The translations under genes and the position numbers were made by a program. The notes below the pieces were generated by a model. That model was not told where the DNA came from. It worked only from the letters and a program-made list of their open reading frames with translations, and did not search any database. Shown here one piece after another: positions 43,190 to 51,703 of a DNA stretch of 64,000 nt. How positions within the stretch are numbered: the first letter of the stretch is position 1; every line of letters starts with the position of its first letter. The DNA is from Amycolatopsis echigonensis (GTDB lineage: Bacteria > Actinomycetota > Actinomycetes > Mycobacteriales > Pseudonocardiaceae): NCBI RefSeq assembly GCF_014174495.1, contig NZ_JACJHR010000014.1, positions 1 through 64,000 on the forward strand, in the 5' to 3' direction.

Positions 43190-43224
43190 ATGATAGGTGC
43201 ACATGTACGCACATGATGAACCTG
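43190..43224. promoter_or_regulatory. Candidate ArsR operator
   Basis: GTGCACATGTACGCAC (43197-43212) is an imperfect dyad straddling the regulator start; ATGATAGGTGCACATG and CGCACATGATGA flank it. It could block both divergent genes. Confidence 0.4.
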
Positions 43225-43553
43225 GTGTCCAATGGACCCAGCTGCCGCCTGCCGAACTGGTCGAAACCGCGTCTACCGCGCTGCGGATGCTCGCCGAACC
43301 TGGCCGGCTGCGGATGCTGTGGCTGCTCAGCGGCGACGAATACGACGTCGCGTCGCTGGCCGCGGCAGTCGGCATCGCCCGGCCGTCGGTTTCCCAGCAC
43401 CTGGCCAAGCTCCGCCTGGCCGGGCTCGTCGAACTGCGCCGGGACGGGCGCCGCGCCCTCTACCGCGCCCGCGGCGGCCACGTGCGACGCCTCCTGGCCG
43501 AGGCCATGAACGCCGCCGACCACCACCTGCACAGCATCCCGGACCACGACTAG
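43203..43553 (+). CDS. ArsR/SmtB-family metal-responsive repressor
   Basis: 116 residues from the ATG at 43203 (GTG at 43197 also in frame). Winged helix: LAEPGRLRMLWLLSGDEYDVASL and GIARPSVSQHLAKLRLAGLVELR. There are no alpha-3 Cys pairs (no CVC), but the C-terminal helix carries GGHVRRLLAEAMNAADHHLHSIPDHD-like His clusters (ADHHLHSIPDHD). This points to alpha-5/C-terminal sensing of Ni, Co or Zn, as in NmtR or KmtR. The divergent MFS exporter is the likely target. Confidence 0.88.
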   Translation: MYAHDEPGVQWTQLPPAELVETASTALRMLAEPGRLRMLWLLSGDEYDVASLAAAVGIARPSVSQHLAKLRLAGLVELRRDGRRALYRARGGHVRRLLAEAMNAADHHLHSIPDHD

Positions 43554-43722
43554 CCCGGAGGCGGTGCGTGCCGCCGGCCGACGCGAGGTTCCGCTACCTC
43601 GTCCGCTTCTTCGCCCGCTCGAACGCCACCCGAGGCCGGCCGTGCACTCGGGGTGCGAGTGTGCGGCCTGCCGCCGACGCTCGACGGCTCGGCCTGTCAC
43701 GCGAACAGCTCGAAGGCCAGCG

Positions 43723-45066
43723 TCAGCGGTCCAGGTCGAGCGCGGCGTGGGCCTGCCGATCGTCGTTCTCCCTGCCGGTCGCATCGCCGCGCCGCACCGG
43801 CAGCAGCAGGGTGAAGGTCGGCGGCGCCGGCCGTCCCAGCAGCAGCCGGCCCCCTTCGGCTTCCGCCAGGCTGCGGGCGAGAGCGAGGCCGATCCCGTGC
43901 CCGGCGGCGGAGTCGGACCGCCGCCGGAAAGGATCGGCATCCGAGGCGAGACCCGGTCCTTCGTCGGTCACGTCGAAAGCGATGGCTTCTCCCATGTCTC
44001 GGACGGTGACGGTGACCGTGCCCCGGCCGTGCCGGGAGGCGTTGTCCAGCAGCACGGTCATGGCTTGGCGGGTCGCGAGAGCCGAGACGCGGGTCTCCGC
44101 GAGGTCGAGAGGATCTCGCAACAGCAAGACCCGGCCTTGCGCGGCCAGCAGACCGTGCCAATCCTGCCGGAACTCGGCGAGCGCGGTCTTCACCTCGACG
44201 AGTTCGGTGCCGGGATGGGCATCGCGGGCGAGGGCGAGCAGGTCGCGGATGGTGCGGTCGAGCCGGTAGGTCGTCTCCAGCGCGGCGGTGACAGCCGGGC
44301 GCAACGCCGGGTCCGGGCTCTCCAGCGCGACCTCGAGTTGCATCTGCAGACCGGCGAGCGGGGTGCGCAACTGGTGCGAAGCGTCCGCGGAGAACGCCCG
44401 CTCACGGGCGAGGATGTCCCCGATGCGCCCAGCGGTCGTGTCCAGTGCGATGCCCGCCCGGTCGATCTCGGGAATGCGGGACCGGCGGGTCCGCACGGTG
44501 AAGTCCCCGTCGCCGAGCCGCGCAGCGCTGGTGGACAGCTCTTCGAGCGGCGCGGCCAGCCGGACCGACAGGCGGTGCGCGACAAGCCAGGTGGCGGCCA
44601 GCGCCACCACCGCCAGGCCGCCCATGCCCAGCCACGTCAGCGCAGTGCGCCGATCCACCTCGCTGTGCGGGGTCGCGGCGCGCACCATGCCGACGACCGT
44701 CCCGGCATCGGTGATCGGAACGATGGCGACCAGGTCCGTCCCGGTGTCGTCGGCGATCACTTCGTTCGCCCGGATCGCCGAGCCCGCCGCTTCGAGCCGC
44801 GCGGGTCCGCCTCCGGCCAGCCGGTCCCCGGACGGGTTGTAGAGAGCCAGCGAGGTGTTCGCCTCCGCGGCCGGGAGCCGGTCGGGCAGATCGTGCCGGA
44901 TCACCTGCGCCGAGACGGACAAGGCCGCCGAGTCGGCAAGCCGTTCCAGCTCGGCACGCTCGTCGTCGAGGTAGTAGCGGGCGACGCCGACCGCGAGCGG
45001 CAAGCCGAACAAGCTGATCGCCAGCACGCCGGCCAGCACGGTCAACAGGATGATTCGCTTGCGCAC
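43723..45066 (-). CDS. Sensor histidine kinase 1 (orphan)
   Basis: 447 residues. Helix at about 5-27, extracytoplasmic sensor domain 28-148 (about 120 residues), second helix 150-170 and HAMP. HisKA motif FSADASHQLRTPLAGLQMQL gives the phosphorylated His; ATPase motifs LLDNASRHGRGTV (N box), DEGPGL and GHGIGLALA follow. No response regulator is adjacent; the one at 50855 is of the matching type, with only the lipoprotein-ABC and COG4705 genes in between. Divergent promoter motifs at 45150 and 45210 link it to the lipoprotein-ABC operon. Confidence 0.93.
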   Translation of the reverse strand: MRKRIILLTVLAGVLAISLFGLPLAVGVARYYLDDERAELERLADSAALSVSAQVIRHDLPDRLPAAEANTSLALYNPSGDRLAGGGPARLEAAGSAIRANEVIADDTGTDLVAIVPITDAGTVVGMVRAATPHSEVDRRTALTWLGMGGLAVVALAATWLVAHRLSVRLAAPLEELSTSAARLGDGDFTVRTRRSRIPEIDRAGIALDTTAGRIGDILARERAFSADASHQLRTPLAGLQMQLEVALESPDPALRPAVTAALETTYRLDRTIRDLLALARDAHPGTELVEVKTALAEFRQDWHGLLAAQGRVLLLRDPLDLAETRVSALATRQAMTVLLDNASRHGRGTVTVTVRDMGEAIAFDVTDEGPGLASDADPFRRRSDSAAGHGIGLALARSLAEAEGGRLLLGRPAPPTFTLLLPVRRGDATGRENDDRQAHAALDLDR

Positions 45067-45149
45067 AACGGCTCCTTCGGCGGCGGGCGCGCGCCCTCGG
45101 CGTCCAGTGTGCAGCCGCTCCGGCCATCGTGCGTTCGCGAGGCGGTTCG

Positions 45150-45166
45150 TTTGCCGTCCGCTAACC
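45150..45166 (+). promoter_or_regulatory. TTTGC-type regulatory motif (distal site)
   Basis: TTTGCCGTCCGCTAACC, a second copy 60 bases upstream of the promoter-proximal copy. It lies between divergent histidine kinase 1 and the lipoprotein gene. Confidence 0.55.
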
Positions 45167-45209
45167 GGCGGCCGCTCCGGCGGGAAACGGGAGGCCGCGG
45201 CCCGCGGAA

Positions 45210-45265
45210 TTTTGCCGTGCGCTGGCCGAAACGAGCCGAAGGCCTTTCGCGCCCCTCTCTAGCGT
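45210..45265 (+). promoter_or_regulatory. Promoter of the lipoprotein-ABC operon with TTTTGC motif
   Basis: TTTTGCCGTGCGCTGGCC (45210-45227) is followed, 33 bases on, by the -10-like TAGCGT (45260-45265). The same motif-to--10 distance occurs in the MurT and glycosidase promoters. Confidence 0.6.
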
Positions 45266-45301
45266 CGTCCTCGCACCAGTCGCCGTGGGAGGGAAACCGC
45301 A

Positions 45302-45901
45302 ATGAAACGCACGACCGGTCACGCCGGAATCGTTGTCGCGTCGCTCGCCGCGGCACTGGCACTGGGTGCGTGTTCCTCAGCGAACAGCCCGGCATCCCCG
45401 GGTGCTTCGCCCGCCCCGAATGCCCCGGAGGCCAATCCGGCGGGCGACATTCCCGACAACCAGGTGTACGTCCCGCTCACCACGCCAGACCACCGATTCA
45501 CCGTGTCGGTTCCGGAGGGCTGGGCACGAAGCACAGCAGGCAATTCCGCGTTGTTCACCGACAAATTCAACAGCGTCCGCGTCGAAACCACCGCCCGCCC
45601 GCAAGCCCCCACCACCGGGTCGGCGACCGCGGAGGAATTGCCCGCCATCCGCACCGGCAGCCGCGGCTACGTCGCCGGGTCCGTCAGCACCGTCGCGCGC
45701 AAGGCGGGAAACGCGGTCCTGATCACCTACCAGGCCGACTCGCCACCGGACCCGGTCACCGGGAAATCGGTCGCTGACTCGGTGGAGCGGTACGAATTCT
45801 GGAACAACGGCGAAGAACTGGTCCTCACGCTGAGCGGCCCCAAAGGGGCGGACAACGTCGATCCGTGGCGCACGATCACCGACTCGGTGCGGTGGATGTG
45901 A
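45302..45901 (+). CDS. Lipoprotein heading the FtsX-type ABC operon
   Basis: 199 residues, ATG at 45302 (GTGGGAGGG upstream). Signal peptide with lipobox LGACS. After a Pro/Ala-rich spacer there is one folded domain with FTVSVPEGWARS and a C-terminal DSVRWM. No named family; it resembles lipoproteins that precede MacB-like ABC systems and could be an extracytoplasmic adaptor or sensor. It abuts the ABC ATPase (TGATG). Confidence 0.78.
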   Translation: MKRTTGHAGIVVASLAAALALGACSSANSPASPGASPAPNAPEANPAGDIPDNQVYVPLTTPDHRFTVSVPEGWARSTAGNSALFTDKFNSVRVETTARPQAPTTGSATAEELPAIRTGSRGYVAGSVSTVARKAGNAVLITYQADSPPDPVTGKSVADSVERYEFWNNGEELVLTLSGPKGADNVDPWRTITDSVRWM

Positions 45902-46563
45902 TGGCAGCGCCGCTGCACGCGCGCCAGCTGTATCGCTTCTACCGCTCGGGCGAGGAGGAAACCCTGGCGCTCAAAGGGGTTTCCCTCGCCGTCGAAAGCG
46001 GCGAGATCGTCGCGGTGACCGGACCTTCCGGATCGGGAAAGTCCACTCTGCTCGCCTGCCTGGCCGGCATGGACGATCCGGACGGCGGCAGCGTGCACGT
46101 CGCCGGCAGCCGGATCAGCCACCAGCCGGAGCCGGTGCGGGCCAGGCTGCGCTCCCGCCGGATCGGGATGCTGTTCCAGAACGGCAATCTCCTGGAGCAC
46201 CTCACCGTAGCGGGCAACGTGGTGGTGGCACAGCGCCTCGCCGGCCGGCGCGCCGCGCGCGACCCGGGCGCGCTTCTGTCCGCATTGGGCATCGCGGATC
46301 GGGATCGTGCTTACCCCAGCCAGCTTTCCGGCGGCGAACTCGCCCGGGCGGGCCTCGCGGTCGCCCTGGCCAACACGCCGGCCGTGGTGCTGGCCGACGA
46401 ACCCACCGGCGAACTGGACAGCACGACGGAACACCGGATCCTCGAACTGCTGGCCGAGACAGCACACGACGGGACGGCGGTGGTGGTCGCCAGTCACAGC
46501 CCGGCGGTGAGCGCGTTCGCGCACCGGACGGTCCGGCTCGACGACGGAAAGGTATGCGAATGA
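45901..46563 (+). CDS. ABC transporter ATP-binding protein (LolD/MacB-like, 1)
   Basis: 220 residues; ATG at 45901 overlapping the lipoprotein stop by one base. Walker A GPSGSGKSTLL, Q-loop FQNGNLL, signature LSGGELARAGLAV, Walker B AVVLADEPTGELD and H-loop ASHSP. It belongs to the LolD/FtsE/MacB group that powers mechanotransmission permeases. It is coupled to a second ATPase (ATGA), so the machine probably uses a heterodimer. Confidence 0.92.
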   Translation: MAAPLHARQLYRFYRSGEEETLALKGVSLAVESGEIVAVTGPSGSGKSTLLACLAGMDDPDGGSVHVAGSRISHQPEPVRARLRSRRIGMLFQNGNLLEHLTVAGNVVVAQRLAGRRAARDPGALLSALGIADRDRAYPSQLSGGELARAGLAVALANTPAVVLADEPTGELDSTTEHRILELLAETAHDGTAVVVASHSPAVSAFAHRTVRLDDGKVCE

Positions 46564-47294
46564 CCGGCGACACCGCGCCCGCGACGCGATTCGGCCGCGC
46601 CGACCGCGAACCGGGGATATTGGCCGAATGCCGGGATGTCGCCCGTACCTACGGAAAGGGGCCGACCGCCGTCGTGGCGGTGCACGGCATCACCTGCCGG
46701 ATCCGCCCGGGCCTGCGGCTGGCGGTCACCGGGCCGTCCGGATCGGGCAAATCCACTCTGCTGCACCTGATCGCCGGGATCGACCGGCCCACCGCGGGCA
46801 CCGTCGAGTGGCCGGATCTGCACCACCGAGCCACCGAGGTCGGAGTCGTCTTCCAGGGTCCCAGTCTGCTGCCCGCGCTGGACGCGACCGAGAACGTGGC
46901 GCTGCCGCTTCTGCTGGCCGGAGAGCCCGAGGACGAGGCCTTCCGCCGTGCCCGGTCCGCACTCGGCCGGCTGGCGATCGACGACCTGGGAGGCAAGCTG
47001 CCGGACGAGCTGTCCGGCGGGCAGGCGCAGCGGGTCGCGGTCGCGCGGGTGCTGGCCGCCCGCCCGCTGCTGATCGTCGCCGACGAACCCACCGGCCAGC
47101 TCGACCACGAGTCCGCCGAACGGGTCATGACGGTCCTGGCCGCCACGGCCGACGAACTGGGCGCCGCGCTGGTCGTCGCGACGCACGACCCGTTCGTGGC
47201 CGCCCGGCTGGGGCAGGAATGGACGATGCGCGACGGCCGGCTCCACGGCGCGGCCGATCCCGGCCTTGCCGAGCGAAACGGAGAGACTCGATGA
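46560..47294 (+). CDS. ABC transporter ATP-binding protein (LolD/MacB-like, 2)
   Basis: 244 residues, ATG at 46560 overlapping the first ATPase. Walker A GPSGSGKSTLLHLIAG, Q-loop VFQGPSLL, signature LSGGQAQRVAVARVLA, Walker B LLIVADEPTGQLD and H-loop ATHDP. It is the second nucleotide-binding subunit, paired with the gene before it and coupled to the permease after it (ATGA). Confidence 0.92.
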   Translation: MTGDTAPATRFGRADREPGILAECRDVARTYGKGPTAVVAVHGITCRIRPGLRLAVTGPSGSGKSTLLHLIAGIDRPTAGTVEWPDLHHRATEVGVVFQGPSLLPALDATENVALPLLLAGEPEDEAFRRARSALGRLAIDDLGGKLPDELSGGQAQRVAVARVLAARPLLIVADEPTGQLDHESAERVMTVLAATADELGAALVVATHDPFVAARLGQEWTMRDGRLHGAADPGLAERNGETR

Positions 47295-49951
47295 TCCGGC
47301 ATTGGATTTCCGGCTTGGTGCGCCGCCGAGGGGTCCGCCTCGGCGCGACGGCCGGCGGCATCGCGGTCGCCGTCGCGCTGCTGGTGTCCCTCGGCAGTTT
47401 CCTCGCCGCCGCACAGGGTTCGATGACCGGCCGCGCCGCCCGCGGCGTCGCCGTGGACTGGCAGGTCGAGGTGCGCGCCGGCGCGAACCCCGCCTCCGTC
47501 CGCGACCTCGTCCGGAACGGGCCGGGGGTGCTGCGCTCGGACACGGTGGGATTCGCGCGGACAACCGGCATGTCGGCATCCGGCGGCGGGACCGCCCAGA
47601 CGACCGGACCCGGGGTGGTGCTCGGGCTGCCCGGCTCCTACCGCGGTGATTTCCCCGGCGCGGTGCGCACTCTGGCCGGAGCCGATCACGGAGTCGCACT
47701 GGCCCAGCAGACCGCCGCGAACCTGCACGCCAAACCCGGCGATGTCATCCAGCTCGGACGGGCGGGGCTGCCCCCGGTCAGCGTCCGCGTCACCGAGGTC
47801 GTCGACCTTCCGCAAGCGGATTCCCTGTTCCAGAAGGTCGGCGCCCCGGCAGGCGCGCAGCCCTCCGCGCCCCCGGACAACGTCCTCATCCTCGGCAGCG
47901 GCGCGTGGCACGCCTTGTTCGACCCGCTCGCCGCGGCCCGCCCGGACCTGGTGACCACCCAGATCCACGCCGCGCTGAACCGCTCGCTTCCCGCCGACCC
48001 GGCAACCGCCTACACCCAGGTCGTGGGCGCGGCACACAATGTCGAGGCCCGCTCCGCCGGCACTGCCGTCGTAGGCAACAACCTCGGCGCCGCCCTGGAC
48101 GCGGCGCGCTCCGATGCCGCCTACGCGCGGGTGCTGTTCCTGTTTCTCGGGCTCCCGGGAGCAGTCCTCGCGGGCCTCCTGACGGCCGTGGCCGTGGCCG
48201 CGGGCGCCCCTCGCCGCCGGCGCGAGCAAGCTCTCCTGCGCGCGCGTGGCGCGACCGGCCGGCAACTGCTGCGCTTGGCCGCGGCGGAGGCCCTCCTCGT
48301 CGGCGCAGCTGGGTCGGTCGTCGGCGCCGCCGCTGCCGCCTTGATCGGGTTGACGGCTTTCGGATCGGCGCGGTTCGGGGCGAGCGGGGCGGACGCGACC
48401 GGCTGGTCCGTCGCCGCCGTTCTCTCCGGGCTGGCCATCGCCGGACTGACGGTGCTCGCTCCGGCCTGGCGCGACCTGCGCGGGACCACAGTGGCCTCGG
48501 GGCGGGCCGCCCTGACGCGCCGCGAGCGGCCGGCCTGGAGCCGGTACGGCCTCGATGTGCTCCTGCTCGCCGCCGCCGCGGTCGTGTTCTGGCTGACGAG
48601 CCGGACCGGCTACCAACTGGTGCTGGCGCCGGAAGGCGTGCCGGCCATTTCAGTGTCGTACTGGGCGTTCGCTTCGCCCGCGCTGTTCTGGCTCGGCTCC
48701 GGGCTGCTCGCGTGGCGATTGGCAGAGCTCTTGCTCGGCCCCGGCCGCCGTCTCCTGGGCCGCGGCCTCCGGCCCTTCGCCGGCTCGCTGGCGAATGTCG
48801 TGGCGGGCTCGCTGGCGCGCCAGCGGCGGCTGCTCGCGCACGCCATCGTGCTGCTGGCGCTGGCGCTCTCGTTCGCCGCGTCCACCGCGACGTTCAACGC
48901 GACCTACCAGGCCCAGGCCGAGGCCGACGCGCAGCTGACCAACGGCGCCGACGTCACGGTCACCGAATCGCCTGGAACTTCGGCCGGGCCATCCGCGGCC
49001 GGCCCGATCGCCGCCACCCCCGGCGTGCGCGGTGTCGAACCCGTCCAGCATCGCTTCGCCTACGTCGGAGCGGATCTGCAAGACCTCTACGGCGTGCGGC
49101 CGGACAGCATCACCACGGTGACCGCTCTGCAGGACGCCTATTTCCAGGGCGGCACCGCCCGGGAACTGATGCAGCGGCTCGCCGCACAGCCCGACGCCAT
49201 CCTCGTGAGCGCCGAGACCGTCAAAGACTTCCAGCTGAGCCCCGGCGATCTGCTCAATCTCCGGCTGCAGGACGGACGGACAAAACAATTCACCACGGTG
49301 GCCTTCCATTACGCGGGCGTGGTGAAGGAATTCCCGACCGCGCCCAAGGACAGCTTCTTCGTCGCCAACGCCGCCTATGTCGCCCAGCACACCGGCAGCG
49401 ACGCCGTCGGAGCGTTCCTGGTCGACACCGGCGGGCAGAACACCACCGCGGTGGCCCGCCGGCTCCAGGACCGGCTCGGTCCGGCCGCGACCGTGACCGA
49501 CATCGCGCACACCCGCGCCACCGTCGGCTCCAGCCTGACCGCGGTCGACCTCGCGGGCCTGACCCGAGTCGAACTCGGATTCGCGCTCGTGCTCGCCGCC
49601 GCCGCGGGCGGCCTGGTCCTCGCGCTCGGGCTCGCCGAACGACGCCGCTCCTTCGCGATCGCCGGCGCACTCGGCGCGACTCCTCGCCAGCTGCGCTCGT
49701 TCGTGCTCGGCGAGGTGCTCGTGCTCGGCGCCGGCGGCCTCCTCGCCGGAGGCCTCGCCGGCTGGGCCCTTTCGCACCTGCTGGTGAAAGTGCTGACCGG
49801 GGTGTTCGATCCGCCTCCGGCCGCACTCACGGTGCCGTGGAGCTACCTCGTCGCGGTCGGCGCGACCGCTGTCGCGGCGCTCGCCGTGGTCGCCGCCGTC
49901 ACGGTCAGAATCGCCCGGCGGTCCCCGATCGCGGTGCTCCATGAACTCTGA
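47291..49951 (+). CDS. FtsX/MacB-like ABC permease (duplicated halves)
   Basis: 886 residues. One N-terminal helix, a large extracytoplasmic domain (about residues 45-280), three helices (about 290-390), a further pair around 425-475, a second extracytoplasmic domain (about 545-735), and a final three helices with the FtsX signature (about 745-870). This is the ten-helix, two-FtsX-domain architecture of actinobacterial mechanotransmission permeases. Likely roles are lipoprotein extraction, peptide-antibiotic export/removal or control of cell-wall hydrolases. The two-component genes flanking it suggest envelope-stress control. Confidence 0.9.
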   Translation: MIRHWISGLVRRRGVRLGATAGGIAVAVALLVSLGSFLAAAQGSMTGRAARGVAVDWQVEVRAGANPASVRDLVRNGPGVLRSDTVGFARTTGMSASGGGTAQTTGPGVVLGLPGSYRGDFPGAVRTLAGADHGVALAQQTAANLHAKPGDVIQLGRAGLPPVSVRVTEVVDLPQADSLFQKVGAPAGAQPSAPPDNVLILGSGAWHALFDPLAAARPDLVTTQIHAALNRSLPADPATAYTQVVGAAHNVEARSAGTAVVGNNLGAALDAARSDAAYARVLFLFLGLPGAVLAGLLTAVAVAAGAPRRRREQALLRARGATGRQLLRLAAAEALLVGAAGSVVGAAAAALIGLTAFGSARFGASGADATGWSVAAVLSGLAIAGLTVLAPAWRDLRGTTVASGRAALTRRERPAWSRYGLDVLLLAAAAVVFWLTSRTGYQLVLAPEGVPAISVSYWAFASPALFWLGSGLLAWRLAELLLGPGRRLLGRGLRPFAGSLANVVAGSLARQRRLLAHAIVLLALALSFAASTATFNATYQAQAEADAQLTNGADVTVTESPGTSAGPSAAGPIAATPGVRGVEPVQHRFAYVGADLQDLYGVRPDSITTVTALQDAYFQGGTARELMQRLAAQPDAILVSAETVKDFQLSPGDLLNLRLQDGRTKQFTTVAFHYAGVVKEFPTAPKDSFFVANAAYVAQHTGSDAVGAFLVDTGGQNTTAVARRLQDRLGPAATVTDIAHTRATVGSSLTAVDLAGLTRVELGFALVLAAAAGGLVLALGLAERRRSFAIAGALGATPRQLRSFVLGEVLVLGAGGLLAGGLAGWALSHLLVKVLTGVFDPPPAALTVPWSYLVAVGATAVAALAVVAAVTVRIARRSPIAVLHEL

Positions 49952-49990
49952 CGCCCCGTCTCGCGCGGCCGCCCGCGGTGTCGGAATTTC

Positions 49991-50007
49991 GTTAGACCAC
50001 GGCAAAA
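49991..50007 (-). promoter_or_regulatory. TTTTGC-type motif (reverse orientation)
   Basis: On the minus strand TTTTGCCGTGGTCTAAC, 75 bases before the COG4705 gene. The orientation is opposite to that gene and no -10 is found at the usual distance, so it is a weaker case. Confidence 0.35.
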
Positions 50008-50081
50008 TCTCGCTCCGAACCCGTCACCGGATGGGCTGACGCACCGGCGAAACCGGCCGGCGGCACGCTTCACTGACGATC

Positions 50082-50831
50082 ATGAACAAGCTTCCCCCGA
50101 TCACCGCGGTCTTCTGGATCATGAAGATCGCGGCCACGACGCTCGGCGAGACCGCCGGCGATCTGCTCGCCCAGACCCTGCGCGTCGGTTACCTGGCAAG
50201 CTCGGCCATCCTCGTCACGGTCTTCGTCGCCAGCCTGGCGACCCAGCTGGCGGTGAAGACCTTCCGCCCGGCGCTCTACTGGACGGTCATCCTCGCCACC
50301 AGCACAGCCGGAACGACGATGTCCGACTTCATGAACCGGACCGCGGGCCTCGGCTACGCCGCCGGCGCGCTGGTCCTGGTGACCGCGCTGCTCGCCGTGT
50401 TCGCGATCTGGAAGTCCACCGGCTACTCGTTCGACGTGCAGACCATCGCCACGTTCAAGGGCGAATTGCTGTACTGGACGGCGATCCTGCTCTCCAACAC
50501 GCTCGGCACGTCGCTCGGGGACTTCCTCGCCGACGATTCCGGCCTCGGCTTCGGCGGCACCGCCCTGGTGATCACCGCGGTCCTGCTGCTCGCGCTCCTG
50601 GCGATGCGGACGACCCCGATCTCGCGGACCCTGCTGTTCTGGATCGCTTTCGTCCTGACCCGGCCGCTGGGCGCGTCGGCGGGCGACTTCGTCAGCAAAC
50701 CGGTCTCCGCGGGCGGGATGGGCTACGGCACCGTCGGAGCCTCGGTCCTGCTCGGATCGGTCCTGGTCGCGTTGATCGGCTACACCGCCTGGCAGCAACG
50801 GCAGATCCGGCTCGCCGGCCTCGCCGCGTGA
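50082..50831 (+). CDS. COG4705-type membrane protein with four internal repeats
   Basis: 249 residues, eight helices in four pairs. Each pair contains a variant of one motif: ATTLGETAGDL, ATSTAGTTMSDF, LSNTLGTSLGDFLAD and LTRPLGASAGDFVSK, at about 60-residue intervals. It is a clear fourfold repeat with (S/T)-x-G-x3-(G/S)D-(F/L) cores. The family has no proven function; conserved acidic residues inside membrane repeats suggest ion or proton transport. It lies between the ABC operon and response regulator 1. Confidence 0.82.
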   Translation: MNKLPPITAVFWIMKIAATTLGETAGDLLAQTLRVGYLASSAILVTVFVASLATQLAVKTFRPALYWTVILATSTAGTTMSDFMNRTAGLGYAAGALVLVTALLAVFAIWKSTGYSFDVQTIATFKGELLYWTAILLSNTLGTSLGDFLADDSGLGFGGTALVITAVLLLALLAMRTTPISRTLLFWIAFVLTRPLGASAGDFVSKPVSAGGMGYGTVGASVLLGSVLVALIGYTAWQQRQIRLAGLAA

Positions 50832-50854
50832 CGCGGACGGGTCCGGCGGGGTGC

Positions 50855-51568
50855 TCAGCCGTCCGGATCGCGGTCGGCTTGGGGCTGTTCGAGCCGATAG
50901 CCGTGGCCGCGCAGAGTCGTGATGGCGGGAGCCTCCGCCGGCCCGGCCGCGTCCTCGAGCTTGCGCCGCAGCGCGGCGACGTGGACGTCGAGGGTCTTGG
51001 TGGAGCCGAACCAGTGCGCGTCCCACACGTCGGCCATCAGCGTCGTGCGGCTGACCGCCGCCCCGGGTTCGGCCGCCAGCCGCGCGAGCAGGTCGAATTC
51101 CTTGGCCCGCAACGGAATCTCGTGTCCGGACACGGTCGCCCGGCGAGCCGCCCGGTCGACCTGGAGCGGCCCGACCGCGAGGACGGCCCGGTTGTCCGCC
51201 GGCGCCGCGCCCCGGCGCAGATGCGCCCGGATCCGGGCGTGCAGTTCGGTGAGCCGGACCGGCTTCGTCAGGTAGTCGTCGGCACCGGCCTCCAGTCCGA
51301 CGACGACGTCCATCTCTTCCTGCCGCGCGGTGAGAATCACCAGCACGCAGCCCGGCTGGACGACTCGCAGTTCCCGGCACAATTCGACCCCGTCCAGGTC
51401 CGGCAGGCCGAGGTCGAGCAAAGCCAGTTCGAACTCGTGCAGCCGCGCTTCGCGCAGGGCCGCCCGGGCGGACCGGTGCCACGCCACCCGATGGCCGTGC
51501 TGGTGCAGGCTCGTCTGCAGGGTCCGCCCGATCGTGTCGTCGTCCTCGACCACCAGCAGCTCCGCCAT
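50855..51568 (-). CDS. OmpR-family response regulator 1 (orphan)
   Basis: 237 residues. Receiver domain with acidic pocket (VVEDDD), phospho-Asp in LALLDLGLPDLDG and Lys in DDYLTKPVRL. The winged-helix effector ends TTLRGHGYRLE and has the loop WFGSTKTLDVHVAALRRKL. No kinase gene is next to it; histidine kinase 1 at 45066 lacks a regulator and is the probable partner, the ABC and COG4705 genes lying between. The TTTTGC motif at 51641 is in its divergent promoter with murT. Confidence 0.93.
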   Translation of the reverse strand: MAELLVVEDDDTIGRTLQTSLHQHGHRVAWHRSARAALREARLHEFELALLDLGLPDLDGVELCRELRVVQPGCVLVILTARQEEMDVVVGLEAGADDYLTKPVRLTELHARIRAHLRRGAAPADNRAVLAVGPLQVDRAARRATVSGHEIPLRAKEFDLLARLAAEPGAAVSRTTLMADVWDAHWFGSTKTLDVHVAALRRKLEDAAGPAEAPAITTLRGHGYRLEQPQADRDPDG

Positions 51569-51640
51569 GCCCCGAGCTTAGCCATCGGATTCCCGCCGGA
51601 AGGCCGGTACGGGCGGCCTCTCCCGGGTGAACCAGCCAGG

Positions 51641-51696
51641 TTTTGCGTTGCGCTAACCTCTGCCTTGACGGTTTTCTCCCCGCGCGTTCCTACCGT
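51641..51696 (+). promoter_or_regulatory. Promoter of murT-gatD with TTTTGC motif
   Basis: TTTTGCGTTGCGCTAACC (51641-51658), the clearest copy of the motif, then -10-like TACCGT starting 33 bases later (51691-51696), eight bases before the murT ATG. A TTGACG box at 51665 sits between them. Confidence 0.62.
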
Positions 51697-51703
51697 GGCG
51701 ACT

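Noticed and set aside
43567..44269. A plus-strand frame after the ArsR gene
   Set aside because: It runs antisense to histidine kinase 1 and becomes low-complexity after about 40 codons.
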